64,000 nucleotides of DNA from Sandaracinus amylolyticus (GCF_021631985.1 NZ_CP070225.1:6386001-6450000), one strand, 5' to 3'; shown: positions 37,950 to 47,124, counted from the first letter of the stretch. The notes: a model not told the origin generated them from the sequence alone. Program-made: numbers and translations.

Positions 37950-38978
37950 TCAGAACAACGTGAGCTGCTTCTTCGGGCGCTCGAAGGTCGTCGGCGGATC
38001 TTCGGAGGTGTCCATCGCGGTGCTGCGACGATCGAGCCCGAGCCGTCGCAGGTGCGTCTCGAAGAGCTGCTCGATCATCTTCCAGCGCTCGCCGCGTCCG
38101 ACCTGACGCCGGCCGAAGTCGCTCTCGTACATGCGCCCGCCGCGCATCTCGCGGATCGCGTTCATCACCTTCGCGTGGCGCATCGGCAGCGCCTGCGCGA
38201 GGCGCTCGTCGAACACCGGCAGCACTTCGCTCGGGAGCCGCAGCAGCACGATGAACGCGTGGCTCGCGCCGCATTCCTTCGCGCGCTCGAGGATCTCCGG
38301 CATCTGCGAGTCGTTGAGCCCGGGGATCACCGGCGCGAGCGACACGCCGCAGGGCACGCCCGCGTCCGCGAGCATCTTCAGCGTCTCGAAGCGCTTGCTC
38401 GGCGGTGACGCCCAGGGCTCGATCGCGCGCGCATCGTCGTCGCTCGCGAACGCGATCGACATCGTGACGCGACATCGTGTCGTGCGCGCCAGCGCGGCGA
38501 GCACGTCGAGGTCGCGACGGATGACCGAGCCCTTGGTGATGAGCCCGACCGGGTTCTTGTAGGCGAGGCAGAGCTCGAGCAGCGCGCGCGTGAGGCGGTA
38601 CTTCGCCTCGAGCGGCTGGTAACAATCGGTGTTGCCGGAGATCGCGATCGTCTCGCCGGTCCACGAAGGACGATCGAACGCTTCGCGCAGCAGCTCGGGC
38701 GCGTTGATCTTCACGACGATCTTGCGATCGAAGTCGGTGCCCGCGCCGTAGCCGAGATATTGGTGCGAGGGGCGCGCGTAGCAGTACGCGCAGCCGTGGT
38801 AACAGCCGCGGTAGGGGTTGATCGACCAGCGGAAGCCGACGTCCGGGCTGTCGTTCTCGGAGAGGATCGACTTCGCGCGCTCTTCGATCGGTGTGAGCTC
38901 CGCGAGCGGAGCCTCGCCCTCGTAGTCGATCTCCGTGGAGGAGAAGCGGTTGGGCGGGTTCTGCACCGAGCGCGGCAT
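37950..38978 (-). CDS. Radical SAM protein (PA0069/SPL-related family)
   Basis: 342 residues. The iron-sulfur motif CYHGCAYC (Cys59, Cys63, Cys66) is preceded by SINPYRGC and followed by YARPSHQYLG, diagnostic of the PA0069-type radical SAM family related to spore photoproduct lyase. Later motifs include AISGNTDCYQPLE and GLITKGSVIRRD. The reaction is not established for this family; DNA photoproduct repair has been proposed for relatives. I chose ATG at 38978 where conservation begins. Confidence 0.88.
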   Translation of the reverse strand: MPRSVQNPPNRFSSTEIDYEGEAPLAELTPIEERAKSILSENDSPDVGFRWSINPYRGCYHGCAYCYARPSHQYLGYGAGTDFDRKIVVKINAPELLREAFDRPSWTGETIAISGNTDCYQPLEAKYRLTRALLELCLAYKNPVGLITKGSVIRRDLDVLAALARTTRCRVTMSIAFASDDDARAIEPWASPPSKRFETLKMLADAGVPCGVSLAPVIPGLNDSQMPEILERAKECGASHAFIVLLRLPSEVLPVFDERLAQALPMRHAKVMNAIREMRGGRMYESDFGRRQVGRGERWKMIEQLFETHLRRLGLDRRSTAMDTSEDPPTTFERPKKQLTLF

Positions 38979-39075
38979 GGCCCACGAGCGTGGCGAGAGA
39001 CTGAACGAATGTCCAGATGCGAACGAGCGCGCGCCGCGAGGCAACGAGAGCTTCGGTTCACGATGCTGTGACGCG

Positions 39076-39126
39076 ATGTTCTCGAATTGACTTCGTCGAT
39101 TGATTCAGCGATTTGTTTTCGAACAT
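39076..39126. promoter_or_regulatory. AT-rich promoter region with inverted repeat
   Basis: An unusually AT-rich stretch between the divergent radical SAM and barrel-protein genes. ATGTTC (39076-39081) and GAACAT (39121-39126) form inverted arms around TTGACT (39087-39092), a good -35 match reading plus; the -10 (around GATTTG, 39110-39115) is poor. It probably drives the gene at 39160. Confidence 0.4.
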
Positions 39127-39159
39127 TGATCTGGCGCGCGACGTGCTGAGCGAGCACGC

Positions 39160-39753
39160 ATGCTCCGCGCGCTGGTGATCGCATCGGTCTTGCTCGTCGT
39201 CCCATCGCTCGTGCGCGCGCAGGACGCGCCCTCCGACGATCCGATGGGACGTGCAGTGACGCTTCGACTCGGGCTCGGCGCGAGCGGGATCGTCGGGCCC
39301 GATCGTGCGGGGATCACCGGTCATTTCGGGGTGCAGATCCCGCTGGTCGAGTGGGTCTCGATCGACGTGATCGCGCAGCTCGGGGTCGACCCCTGGGACG
39401 CGCAGGGGCGCATGTGGATCGCGCTCGCGGCGGGGGTGCGCGGCGAGCTCCCGCTCGACGCGTGGAGGCCCTATCTCGCGGCGCGCATCGCGCACGTGCA
39501 CGACGCGCCGCTGCACGCGTGGGGAGATCACTTCGGCGAGACGCTCGCCGGCGATCCCGCGCACGGGCTCGGGCACCTCACCGCGCTCGGCGGCGCGCTC
39601 GGCGTGACCTGGGAGGTGCCGGGCACCCAGCGACGTCTGGTGCTCGGCGTCGAGGCCGAGGCGCTCGGGCTGATCCACGGCAGCGCGCACCACGGGCGCT
39701 CGCCCGACGCGTGGCTCGGCGGATCGGTGTCGGTCGGTTGGCAGTTGTTCTGA
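39160..39753 (+). CDS. Outer-membrane barrel-like exported protein
   Basis: 197 residues. The signal peptide ends VRAQD at about residue 21. The body alternates polar and hydrophobic residues (GRAVTLRLGLGASGIVG, GVQIPLVEWVSIDVIAQLGVD, LALGGALGVTW, GGSVSVGWQLF with an aromatic C-terminus), fitting an eight-stranded outer-membrane barrel. The terminal Phe is a typical Bam-recognition residue. No ligand clue. It is followed 21 bp later by the SagB-type oxidoreductase, probably co-transcribed. Confidence 0.7.
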   Translation: MLRALVIASVLLVVPSLVRAQDAPSDDPMGRAVTLRLGLGASGIVGPDRAGITGHFGVQIPLVEWVSIDVIAQLGVDPWDAQGRMWIALAAGVRGELPLDAWRPYLAARIAHVHDAPLHAWGDHFGETLAGDPAHGLGHLTALGGALGVTWEVPGTQRRLVLGVEAEALGLIHGSAHHGRSPDAWLGGSVSVGWQLF

Positions 39754-39774
39754 TTGCGACGCAGAAGCACGCGC

Positions 39775-41370
39775 ATGGATCGCGATCCCCGGGTCGAGCG
39801 TGTGCTGCGATATCACGAGCGCACGATGCATCGATATCCGGGCGGATATGCACGCTCGCTCGGATATCTCGACTGGGCCACGCAGCCCGATCCGTTCCGC
39901 GCGTACGAGGGCGCGGCGGTCACGCTGCTCGACGAGGTCGCGATCGGCGAAGGGCGCGAGGCGTCGTGGAGCGCGGTGCGCGAGGAGTCGATCGCGCCGG
40001 CGCCGATCGACGCGCGCACGATCGCGCAGCTCTTCTACGACGCGCTCGCGATCTCGGCGTGGAAGCAGGCGGGACGGTCGCGCTGGGCGCTGCGCTGCAA
40101 TCCGTCGAGCGGGAACCTGCACCCGACCGAGGCGTACCTGCTGACCGGCGCGATCGACGGGCCCGCGCTCTTCCACTACGCGCCGCGCGTGCACGGGCTC
40201 GAGCGTCGGCGCGACGTCGATGTCGACGCCTGGCGCGCGCTCTCGAGCGATGGCGCGCTGATCGTGGGGCTCGCGTCGATCGCGTGGCGCGAGGCGTGGA
40301 AGTACGGCGAGCGCGCGTTCCGGTACTGCATGCACGACGTCGGGCACGCGATCGGCGCGCTGACGATCGCGGCGCGCCCGCTGGGGTGGTCGGTGCGCGT
40401 GATCGAGGGCCCGAGCGATACGCAGATGGCGCGGCTGCTCGGGATCGAGGAGAGCGGCGGGATCGAAGCGGAGCGTCCCGACGTGCTGCTCGCGATCGGA
40501 GGGCACGTCGGGTGGAGCGAGGACGTGCTCGACGCGGCGTGCGCCGGTCGACTGCACGGCACCACGAATCGTTTGAGCTCCAACCATCAGCGCTGGGACG
40601 TGATCGAGGACGTCGAAGAGGCCAGTCGCGAGGACGGGCTCGCCGCGGCGCCCCCGCAGTCGCGGTCGACTTCGACTCCGCGCGAGGACACGCCCTCTCC
40701 GCCGGCGCGTGTGCTCGTGCGGCGCCGCCGCAGCGCGGTCGAGATGGACGGCGCCACGGCGATGTCGCGCGACGCGTTCTTCCGCACGATGCGCTCGCTC
40801 GTGCCTGCGCTCACGCCCGCGCTGCATCCGCTGCCCTGGGCGCCCGAGGTGCACCCGGTGGTGTTCGTGCATCGCGTCGAGGGCCTCGATCCCGGGCTCG
40901 CGATCCTGGTGCGCGATCCCGCGGCCGAGCCCTTCCTGCGCGAGCGGATCGCGCTCGCCGAGGAGTGGGTCCGCCTGCCCGGCGCGCCCGACGATCTGCC
41001 GCTCTACGGCATCGCGCAGGGAGATGCGCGCGCCATCGCGCGCTCGCTCACCTGTCATCAGGACATCGCCGCCGACGGCGCGTTCGCGGTCGCGATGCTC
41101 GCGCGCTTCGCGCCGGTGCTGCGCGAGCGCGGGCCCTCGTGGTACCGCCGGCTGCACTGGGAGGCGGGGCACCTCGGTCAGCTGCTCTATCTCGAGGCCG
41201 AGGCGCACGACGTCGCGGCGACCGGGATCGGCTGTTTCTTCGACGACGGCATCCACGAGCTGCTCGGGATCGAGTCCGACGATCTCCGCGCGCTCTATTG
41301 CTTCACCGTCGGAGGCGCGGTGAACGATCCGCGCATCCAGACCCAGCCTGCTTATTCGGAGCGCGGCTGA
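39775..41370 (+). CDS. Tandem SagB/ThcOx-type nitroreductase-like oxidoreductase
   Basis: 531 residues made of two nitroreductase-fold halves (about 1-275 and 290-531). The first has RCNPSSGNLHPTEAYLL, the SagB FMN-loop signature; the second has WEAGHLGQLLYLEAEAHDVAATGIGCFFDD, the typical SagB C-terminal helix and loop. Members dehydrogenate azolines in thiazole/oxazole-modified peptides or act on unknown substrates. No YcaO cyclodehydratase or precursor peptide is visible in this window, so a peptide-modifying role is not supported locally. I preferred ATG at 39775 over TTG at 39754. Confidence 0.82.
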   Translation: MDRDPRVERVLRYHERTMHRYPGGYARSLGYLDWATQPDPFRAYEGAAVTLLDEVAIGEGREASWSAVREESIAPAPIDARTIAQLFYDALAISAWKQAGRSRWALRCNPSSGNLHPTEAYLLTGAIDGPALFHYAPRVHGLERRRDVDVDAWRALSSDGALIVGLASIAWREAWKYGERAFRYCMHDVGHAIGALTIAARPLGWSVRVIEGPSDTQMARLLGIEESGGIEAERPDVLLAIGGHVGWSEDVLDAACAGRLHGTTNRLSSNHQRWDVIEDVEEASREDGLAAAPPQSRSTSTPREDTPSPPARVLVRRRRSAVEMDGATAMSRDAFFRTMRSLVPALTPALHPLPWAPEVHPVVFVHRVEGLDPGLAILVRDPAAEPFLRERIALAEEWVRLPGAPDDLPLYGIAQGDARAIARSLTCHQDIAADGAFAVAMLARFAPVLRERGPSWYRRLHWEAGHLGQLLYLEAEAHDVAATGIGCFFDDGIHELLGIESDDLRALYCFTVGGAVNDPRIQTQPAYSERG

Positions 41371-41771
41371 GCGCCAGGCAGTCGACACTCACGCAGGGTG
41401 TCGCAACTGCCACGCTCGCACTGCCGTCGTGCGTCGCACGCGCCGACTTCGTAGGTGCGCTCGACCTGATGCCGCCCATCGCACTGCCCGTCTCCGTCCT
41501 GATCGCGACAGGGCCCCGGGCTCGACACCCAGGTCTGCTCGGTCACGCGGCACACCTGGCGCGCGACGCACGTCGCGGTGCCCCCGCACTGCGCATCACG
41601 GGTGCAGGGACGCGGCACGCAGTGCATGCCGCCGTGGCGCGAGGTGCCGCGCAGCGCAGCGATCTCGTGCGCAGGGCACGTCGGAGGCGGTGGGATCGAA
41701 TCCGCCGCGACGCGTGCCGCGAATACGACACCGAGTGCCACGATCCCGAACGCGAAGAACGTGCGCGACAT
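41352..41771 (-). CDS. Small cysteine-rich exported protein
   Basis: 139 residues from the ATG at 41771. The signal peptide ends at about residue 23 (RVAADS). The mature part has about a dozen Cys in short loops (CTRDAQCGGTATC, CRDQDGDGQCDG), resembling the secreted Cys-rich repeat proteins common in myxobacteria. The DQDGDGQCDG loop could bind calcium. Its last six codons overlap the convergent SagB gene by 19 bp. Confidence 0.6.
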   Translation of the reverse strand: MSRTFFAFGIVALGVVFAARVAADSIPPPPTCPAHEIAALRGTSRHGGMHCVPRPCTRDAQCGGTATCVARQVCRVTEQTWVSSPGPCRDQDGDGQCDGRHQVERTYEVGACDARRQCERGSCDTLRECRLPGAQPRSE

Positions 41772-41814
41772 GCGATCACGCTCGCAGAGCGCGACGGTGC
41801 TCCGCAAGAGGGGC

Positions 41815-42876
41815 TCAATCGCGCACGTGGTAGACGTGCACGCGCTCCTCGCCGCGACGCTCGATGCGCACGATGAACAGGTCGAGATGGCGCACGTGCT
41901 CCGCCAGCGCGCGCTCGGTGAGCTCCATCGCCATCCCGTTCACGTCGAGGATCGAATCACCGTTCTGGATCCCGAGCACGCCGAGAGGGCTCGTGCGGCG
42001 CAAACCGAACACACGCAGTCGCTCGATGCGACGGTCCCGCTCGTAGGCGATGAAGCGCGCTGCCGGATGGTCGCCCCGACGAGCCTCGACGAAGCGCAGG
42101 AAGCGCTCACGATCGATCTCGTAGGTCGCGGGCCCGAGCAGACGCACGGAGTCGTCGAAGCGCTCGAGGGCCTGGCCGAGGATCTCCGGCTCGGGCTCGC
42201 TCGTCAGCGCGCCGACGTGCACGACCGGAAGTGGTCGCGCACGCACCGGCGATGCAGCCACCACCGTGGCCGGGCGCGGCTCCGCTCGCTCCGTCGTCGC
42301 CGGCGTCGTCATCGCGACCACCGCGCTCACCGCGCCGCCCGCGATCGCGCCCGCGACCCCCGCAGTCGCGAGACGCGCGAGCAGGCTCGGCGCCTCGACC
42401 GGGCAGTCGGCGGTGACGACCCGACCATCGGCGCGACGTCGCAGCCTCACGCACGGGCTCTCGTCGCCGCGCGCGAAGAGCGCCTCGGCCTCCGCGCGGG
42501 TCATGCGCGCGACGTCGTAGACCTCGCGATCGCAGCGCGCGCAGCGACGCACGACGTCGTCGCCCTGCATGTCGTCCCAGCGTGCCTTGCACGGGCGCGC
42601 GACCTCGAGCGACTCGAGCAGCGGGCGCGCCTCCGCGCGCAGCGTCTCGTCGATCACGGCGAGGCGGCGCGCGAGCCCATCGCGACGCGCGACCGCGCGC
42701 TCCGCCTCGTCGAGCTCCCGCGCGAGGGCGCGGCCGCGCCAGACGAGCGCGTCGTGACGATCACGATAGGGCGCGTCGACAGAACGTCGCGGGTCGCGCG
42801 CCGCGGTAGACGACGTGTCACTCGGCGAGTCGGCGTGCTCATCGTTCTCCTCGAATTCCGGGGGATGTGCGGGCAT
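41815..42876 (-). CDS. Cysteine-domain protein with membrane helix and GspC-like PDZ domain
   Basis: 353 residues. Residues ~95-160 hold a cysteine domain with C-x3-W-x2-M-x-G, RCARCDREVYD, MTRAEAEALF, then CVRLRRRADGRV and TADCPV; this pattern recurs in uncharacterised proteins of several phyla. One helix lies at about 165-188. The C-terminus (about 270-353) is a PDZ domain closely resembling the GspC one here: FGLRRTSPLGVLGIQNGDSILDVNG against YGIRRSSLLGRLGVQNGDMLRTING. Cytoplasmic sensing linked to a periplasmic PDZ is the natural reading. Function unknown; start at 42876 uncertain. Confidence 0.75.
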   Translation of the reverse strand: MPAHPPEFEENDEHADSPSDTSSTAARDPRRSVDAPYRDRHDALVWRGRALARELDEAERAVARRDGLARRLAVIDETLRAEARPLLESLEVARPCKARWDDMQGDDVVRRCARCDREVYDVARMTRAEAEALFARGDESPCVRLRRRADGRVVTADCPVEAPSLLARLATAGVAGAIAGGAVSAVVAMTTPATTERAEPRPATVVAASPVRARPLPVVHVGALTSEPEPEILGQALERFDDSVRLLGPATYEIDRERFLRFVEARRGDHPAARFIAYERDRRIERLRVFGLRRTSPLGVLGIQNGDSILDVNGMAMELTERALAEHVRHLDLFIVRIERRGEERVHVYHVRD

Positions 42877-42959
42877 GACGCCCGGTGGTTCGCACGACGC
42901 GTGCCGCACGCGTCGAACGACGTTCAATCGCGATCGCGGTGCGACTACACTCCGCGCTC

Positions 42960-43445
42960 GTGTCTCTGGATGCCGCTCCGGCCCCGACGCCGGATCCCTC
43001 GCACGCACCGCTCGCCCGACCGCGCTCCCCGAGCGCGATCCCGGCGGAGCGCCCCGGCCTCTCGACGCGTGATCGCGACAACGCGCGCGCGCTCGCCGAA
43101 GCGCTCTGGACGCGCGACGGGAGCAGCGCCCCGCCGAGCGATCGCCTGACCTGGTTCGTCGAGGACCTGGCGGACTTCACCGGTCATCTCAACACCCGCG
43201 CGCGGCTTCTCTTCGTCGCGTGCCTCACGACGATCACGTGGGCCGGGCCGCTGCTGATCGGACGGCTCGGCCGGCTGCGCTCGCTCTCGATCCCCGATCG
43301 CGTGCGCGCGGTCCACGCGGTCGAGAAGAACCCCGTCGCGAGCCTCGCGCTCTTCGCGGCGAAGGCGATCGTCTCGATCGTCTGGTACGAGCACCCCGAC
43401 AACGCGCGAGAGATCGGATGGGATCAGCGATGCAAGCGGTCGTGA
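42960..43445 (+). CDS. Small partner subunit of the GMC oxidoreductase
   Basis: 161 residues from a GTG at 42960 (start uncertain; no clear ribosome site). The C-terminal part (RLRSLSIPDRVRAVHAVEKNPVASLALFAAKAIVSIVWYEHPDNAREIGWDQRC) matches the small domain that precedes or is fused to long-chain alcohol oxidase-type GMC enzymes, including the closing Y-x-x-P-x-x-x-x-x-I/L-G-x-D-x-x-C. A hydrophobic segment (LLFVACLTTITWAGPLLIG) suggests membrane contact. It overlaps the GMC gene by 16 bp. Confidence 0.7.
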   Translation: MSLDAAPAPTPDPSHAPLARPRSPSAIPAERPGLSTRDRDNARALAEALWTRDGSSAPPSDRLTWFVEDLADFTGHLNTRARLLFVACLTTITWAGPLLIGRLGRLRSLSIPDRVRAVHAVEKNPVASLALFAAKAIVSIVWYEHPDNAREIGWDQRCKRS

Positions 43446-44992
43446 GAGACCACTTCACGCCGCTCTCGGTGAACGAAGGGCGCGCACACGTCGGCGATCT
43501 CGAGCGCGACTGTGACGTCGTCGTCGTGGGCTCGGGCGCCGGCGGCGCGACGGTCGCGACCGAGCTCGCGCTCGCGGGCCAGCGCGTGATCGTGATCGAA
43601 GAAGGACGTCACGTGCCCGCCGATCACTACGGCGCGATGCGGCAGAGCGAGTCGCTGCGGCACGTCTGGCGCGAGGGCGGACTGACCGCAGCGTTCGGCA
43701 TCGGCGGCGCGCCCACCGTGAACGTCACGATGGGCAAGGTCGTCGGCGGCTCGAGCGTGTGCACCGGCGGCGTGTGCTTCCGCGTGCCGGGCTTCGTGCT
43801 CGACGAGTGGTCGCGCGAGATGGGCATCCCCGGCATGACCGCGGCAGGCCTCGATCCCTTCTACTCGCATGTCGAGAAGGCGATCCACGTCGAGGAGGTG
43901 CCGGTCTCGATGCGCTCGCGCTCGACCGAGCTCTTCGCGATCGGCGCCGAGAAGCTGGGCCGTCCCGTGAAGCCGATGCGCCGCAACACGCGCGGCTGCG
44001 ACGGATGTGGGCGCTGCAATTTCGGCTGTCCTCACGTCGCGAAGCTCAGCGTCGACGTGTCGTATCTGCCGCGCGCGATCGCGGCGGGCGCCGAGGTCTG
44101 GTCGCAGTGCCTCGTCGAGCGTGTGCAGGTCGCGAACGGCCGCGCGATCGGCGTCGAAGGGCGCCTGCTCAACGGAGCGCGCGGCACCAAGGGTGGGCGG
44201 CTGCGGGTGCGCGCGAAGCGTGTGGTGATCGCGTGCGGCGGCATCCACACACCGGTGTTGCTGCAGGCGAGCGGGCTCGGCGGGATCGGCACGCACGTGG
44301 GCAAGCACCTCACGCTGCACCCCGGCTTCCGCGTCTACGCGCGCTTCGACGAGAAGGTGCGTGGATGGGCGGGCGCGATGCAGAGCGCCTACTCCGACGC
44401 GCTCGAGCACGAAGGCATCACGATGAACTCGCTCTTCGTGCCCGCGAGCGTGATCGCCGCGACGATGCCGGGCGCGGGGCCCGATCACGTGAGGCTCGCC
44501 GAGCAGGTCGGGCACATCGCGATGTTCGGCGCGATGGTGCACGACGAGGGCGGCGGATACGTCGTGCGCAATCCCTTCGGGCGCGAGCCGCTGGTGCTCT
44601 ATCGCTGCTCGAAGAAGGACGTCGGCGCGTTCTGGAAGGGCATCCGCGCGGTCGGCGAGACCTTCCTCGAGGCGGGCGCGAAGGAGCTCTTCCTCCCGAT
44701 CCTCGGCAGCCACGGGCTCACCCCGGATCGGTTCCGCGCGCTCGAGCTCGAGCGCACGCCGGTCACGCGCCTCGAGTGCGCGTCGCAGCACCCGCTCGGC
44801 ACCGCGCGCATGGGCACGAGCGCGTCGAACAGCGCGGTCGATCCCTGGGGCGAGAGCTGGGACGTGAAGGAGCTCTTCGTCGCCGACGCGAGCATCCTGC
44901 CCTCGAGCCTCGGCGTGAACCCGCAGCTCACCGTGATGGCGATGGCGACGCGCATCGCGTGGCACCTGCGGGAGCGCAAGCTGCCGAGCTGA
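43430..44992 (+). CDS. GMC-family FAD oxidoreductase with cysteine cluster
   Basis: 520 residues. The FAD fold starts at about 29 (CDVVVVGSGAGGATVATELA), followed by GKVVGGSSVCTGG. A ferredoxin-like cluster CDGCGRCNFGCP (about 190-201) is a feature of the alcohol-oxidase/cholesterol-oxidase-like GMC branch. The C-terminal motif CASQHPLGTARMG and NPQLTVMAMA carry the active-site His and FAD contact. It oxidises an alcohol, probably lipophilic; the electron acceptor is unknown. The ATG at 43430 lies inside the upstream partner gene. Confidence 0.88.
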   Translation: MQAVVRDHFTPLSVNEGRAHVGDLERDCDVVVVGSGAGGATVATELALAGQRVIVIEEGRHVPADHYGAMRQSESLRHVWREGGLTAAFGIGGAPTVNVTMGKVVGGSSVCTGGVCFRVPGFVLDEWSREMGIPGMTAAGLDPFYSHVEKAIHVEEVPVSMRSRSTELFAIGAEKLGRPVKPMRRNTRGCDGCGRCNFGCPHVAKLSVDVSYLPRAIAAGAEVWSQCLVERVQVANGRAIGVEGRLLNGARGTKGGRLRVRAKRVVIACGGIHTPVLLQASGLGGIGTHVGKHLTLHPGFRVYARFDEKVRGWAGAMQSAYSDALEHEGITMNSLFVPASVIAATMPGAGPDHVRLAEQVGHIAMFGAMVHDEGGGYVVRNPFGREPLVLYRCSKKDVGAFWKGIRAVGETFLEAGAKELFLPILGSHGLTPDRFRALELERTPVTRLECASQHPLGTARMGTSASNSAVDPWGESWDVKELFVADASILPSSLGVNPQLTVMAMATRIAWHLRERKLPS

Positions 44993-45360
44993 CTGATCGA
45001 CTTCCGCCACGTCAACGCGCAACCCGCGACCTCGAGATCGTGCTGGCAGAGCACGAAGGCGACACGCTGCTCGACATGATGGCCGGCCGTGACCCTTTCC
45101 GAAGCTCGACCTCGACGACGAGGAGTAGCCCCACGCGCGACGGGCTCCAGGCCGAGGGCGACTCTCCCCATCTCCGCCAGATCGATCGCGGCGTCGCGAG
45201 CGCGGAGATGGTGCCGCGAAACTTCCCGAGCTTTGAGCGGCCGCGACCAGCTGCGACGGCATTTGCGCGAAGCTCGGGACGACCTGCAGGCAAGCGCGGC
45301 TCTGCGGGCTCGGCGACGACCTCGTAGGTGCCTGTGACTTCGGTGTTTGTCGGAGGAATG
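44993..45360. other. Gap with a possible gene remnant
   Basis: No intact gene. In the plus direction a frame (about 45030-45110) reads LAEHEGDTLLDMMAGRDPF; a shift by one base gives PKLDLDDEE followed by TAG. The look is of a decayed coding end, but homology cannot be checked. The rest has no structure I can name; GGAGG at 45352 belongs to the next gene. Confidence 0.25.
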
Positions 45361-46182
45361 ATGCGCGCGGCGGTCGTCGCTCTGTTGCTCTCGGGCTGCT
45401 ACCTGTCGTCCACCCGCGACCGCGAAGGCGGCGTGGACGGTGGCCTTCGCGACGCGCAGGCCGAGGCCGGCTCGTGCGAGGTGATCGCCGGGTACCGAAC
45501 CTGCGATCCACTCTGCGACGAGCGATGCCCGAGACCGAGCGGCTGCCACGCCTGGCTCCCCGTTTGTGTCGAATCCTCCGGCGATGAGGTGCTCGGAGAC
45601 AACGCTTGTGCGCTCGGGGAGGGCAGGACCAAATACTGCCGTCACGGCTTCTGTGCGCCGCGACCGGGACGAGAGCCCTACGGAGCGGCTTCCTGCATCT
45701 CGGAGGAGCTCTGCCACGCGCTCTCGACGCCGGGCTCGCCGCTCTGCGTGTACTCCGACATGACGCCGCTCATCGACGGTCCTCCTGACATCGATGCCTG
45801 TCCCGGCCCGCCGGGCGGCGGGCCCGGCGGATTCTGCGGCGGCCCCTGTGGCGAATGCCCACCCCCGTTCCGCGCGTCCGAGTGGCCCGAGTCCGCCTTC
45901 AACGGGTGCACCGGCCAGTCGGAGTCGCGTCCCATCGGCGTGTGCACCACGGGTATCAACACCAGCGATTGCTCTCGCGAGGACGGCGTCATCGACCGCG
46001 AATGCAGGATCCCCGGGACGCCTTGGCCCGAGAGCGCGGTCTGTGGCTGCATGTTCTTCCGGGTCGAAGGCGAAGAGCAGGAAGTCGGATGGCGAGTGTT
46101 CGAGGACTCGTGCCGCGCGTACCGCGACCTCTTCCCCGGCCAGGTCGAGTGCTACCGGACCGACATTTGGGAGCCGCTCTGA
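45361..46182 (+). CDS. Cysteine-rich lipoprotein, unknown function
   Basis: 273 residues. I chose ATG at 45361 (GGAGGA upstream, 4 nt) over the adjacent ATG at 45358. Lipobox LLLSGC gives Cys near residue 11, an unusually short signal. The mature part contains over 20 Cys, including CDPLCDERCP and FCGGPCGECPP, and a Gly/Pro-rich centre. No family recognised. The disulfide-rich style is common among myxobacterial surface lipoproteins. Confidence 0.65.
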   Translation: MRAAVVALLLSGCYLSSTRDREGGVDGGLRDAQAEAGSCEVIAGYRTCDPLCDERCPRPSGCHAWLPVCVESSGDEVLGDNACALGEGRTKYCRHGFCAPRPGREPYGAASCISEELCHALSTPGSPLCVYSDMTPLIDGPPDIDACPGPPGGGPGGFCGGPCGECPPPFRASEWPESAFNGCTGQSESRPIGVCTTGINTSDCSREDGVIDRECRIPGTPWPESAVCGCMFFRVEGEEQEVGWRVFEDSCRAYRDLFPGQVECYRTDIWEPL

Positions 46183-46458
46183 TCGGCCCTGGGTGGCCGC
46201 AGCTCGCCCCGAACGACGAGCGAACGCAGCACGACCAGCCGGAGCCTGAGGTGAACTACTCAGCACCGGTGGTACGTGGCAGTCGATCGCGCCACGCGAG
46301 ACCACCGACTGCGCAGAGGTGCGCGCGAAATTCGAGTGACGCGCATTATTCGGATCGTCACGGTTTCGTTTCGTGCATTCTGATGCTGTCCCGTGCTCGC
46401 GACGGGTGTTCGGCGAGGGGATCCGAACCGTCGGACACGCTGGGCAGAGGTGTTTCCA

Positions 46459-47124
46459 GTGATCCGACTCTCGACGGCCCGAACGATCGGCTCGTTGTTG
46501 TGCATCGCTGCGCTCGCGGGGTGCGGAGCTTCCGAAGACGACGGGCGCGACATCCCGGAGTGGATGGGCGCCGAGCCGCATTTCGAAGCCGTCGGGTTCC
46601 TGCACGGCGAAGAGCTCGACATCTCGATGGGGGCGAGCGCCGCCGACGTGACGCAGCTCTATTGCACCCGCGAGTACACCGTTCCGCAGGCCGCCGACGG
46701 CACGCCTCGGTACGATCAGGGCCGGCTCACCGAGCTGAAGATCAACGCCTTCGTCGAGGTCGACGGAGAGCGCCGTCAGATCGAGCTCGAGCTCAAGCGC
46801 CACGATTTCCAGGCCGACGAAGTCGGCGACGAGACTGCGATCATCCCGCGCTCCGAGCTCGAAGATCCCGGCCCGGCCGAGATGTGGCTCGAGTGGGAGT
46901 GGCACGACGAGACCGACGCCACGACCTACGAGGCGGCGGGACAGACCGGCACTGCGACGCTCGAGCTCTACGAGGGCCAGCCCGACGAGACCGGGCTCGT
47001 CATTCCCGACGGCATGGGCGCGATCGGCGTGCACTGGACCGCGCGCTGGTCGGAGACCGAGGAGATCCGTGGCTCGTTCACCGTCCCCTGCACGACGAGC
47101 GTCGTCGAAATTGCCGCGCTGTAG
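46459..47124 (+). CDS. Lipoprotein, unknown function
   Basis: 221 residues from a GTG with AGAGG about 8 nt upstream. Lipobox ALAGC (about residue 20). The mature domain is beta-rich and acidic with two Cys (YCTREY, VPCTTS) that could pair. First of three overlapping genes ending with a TonB-dependent receptor, which suggests a surface accessory to that transporter (inference). Confidence 0.65.
   Translation: MIRLSTARTIGSLLCIAALAGCGASEDDGRDIPEWMGAEPHFEAVGFLHGEELDISMGASAADVTQLYCTREYTVPQAADGTPRYDQGRLTELKINAFVEVDGERRQIELELKRHDFQADEVGDETAIIPRSELEDPGPAEMWLEWEWHDETDATTYEAAGQTGTATLELYEGQPDETGLVIPDGMGAIGVHWTARWSETEEIRGSFTVPCTTSVVEIAAL

Noticed and set aside
39775-41370. Calling a thiazole/oxazole peptide cluster
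   Set aside because: No YcaO protein or precursor peptide is visible in the window.
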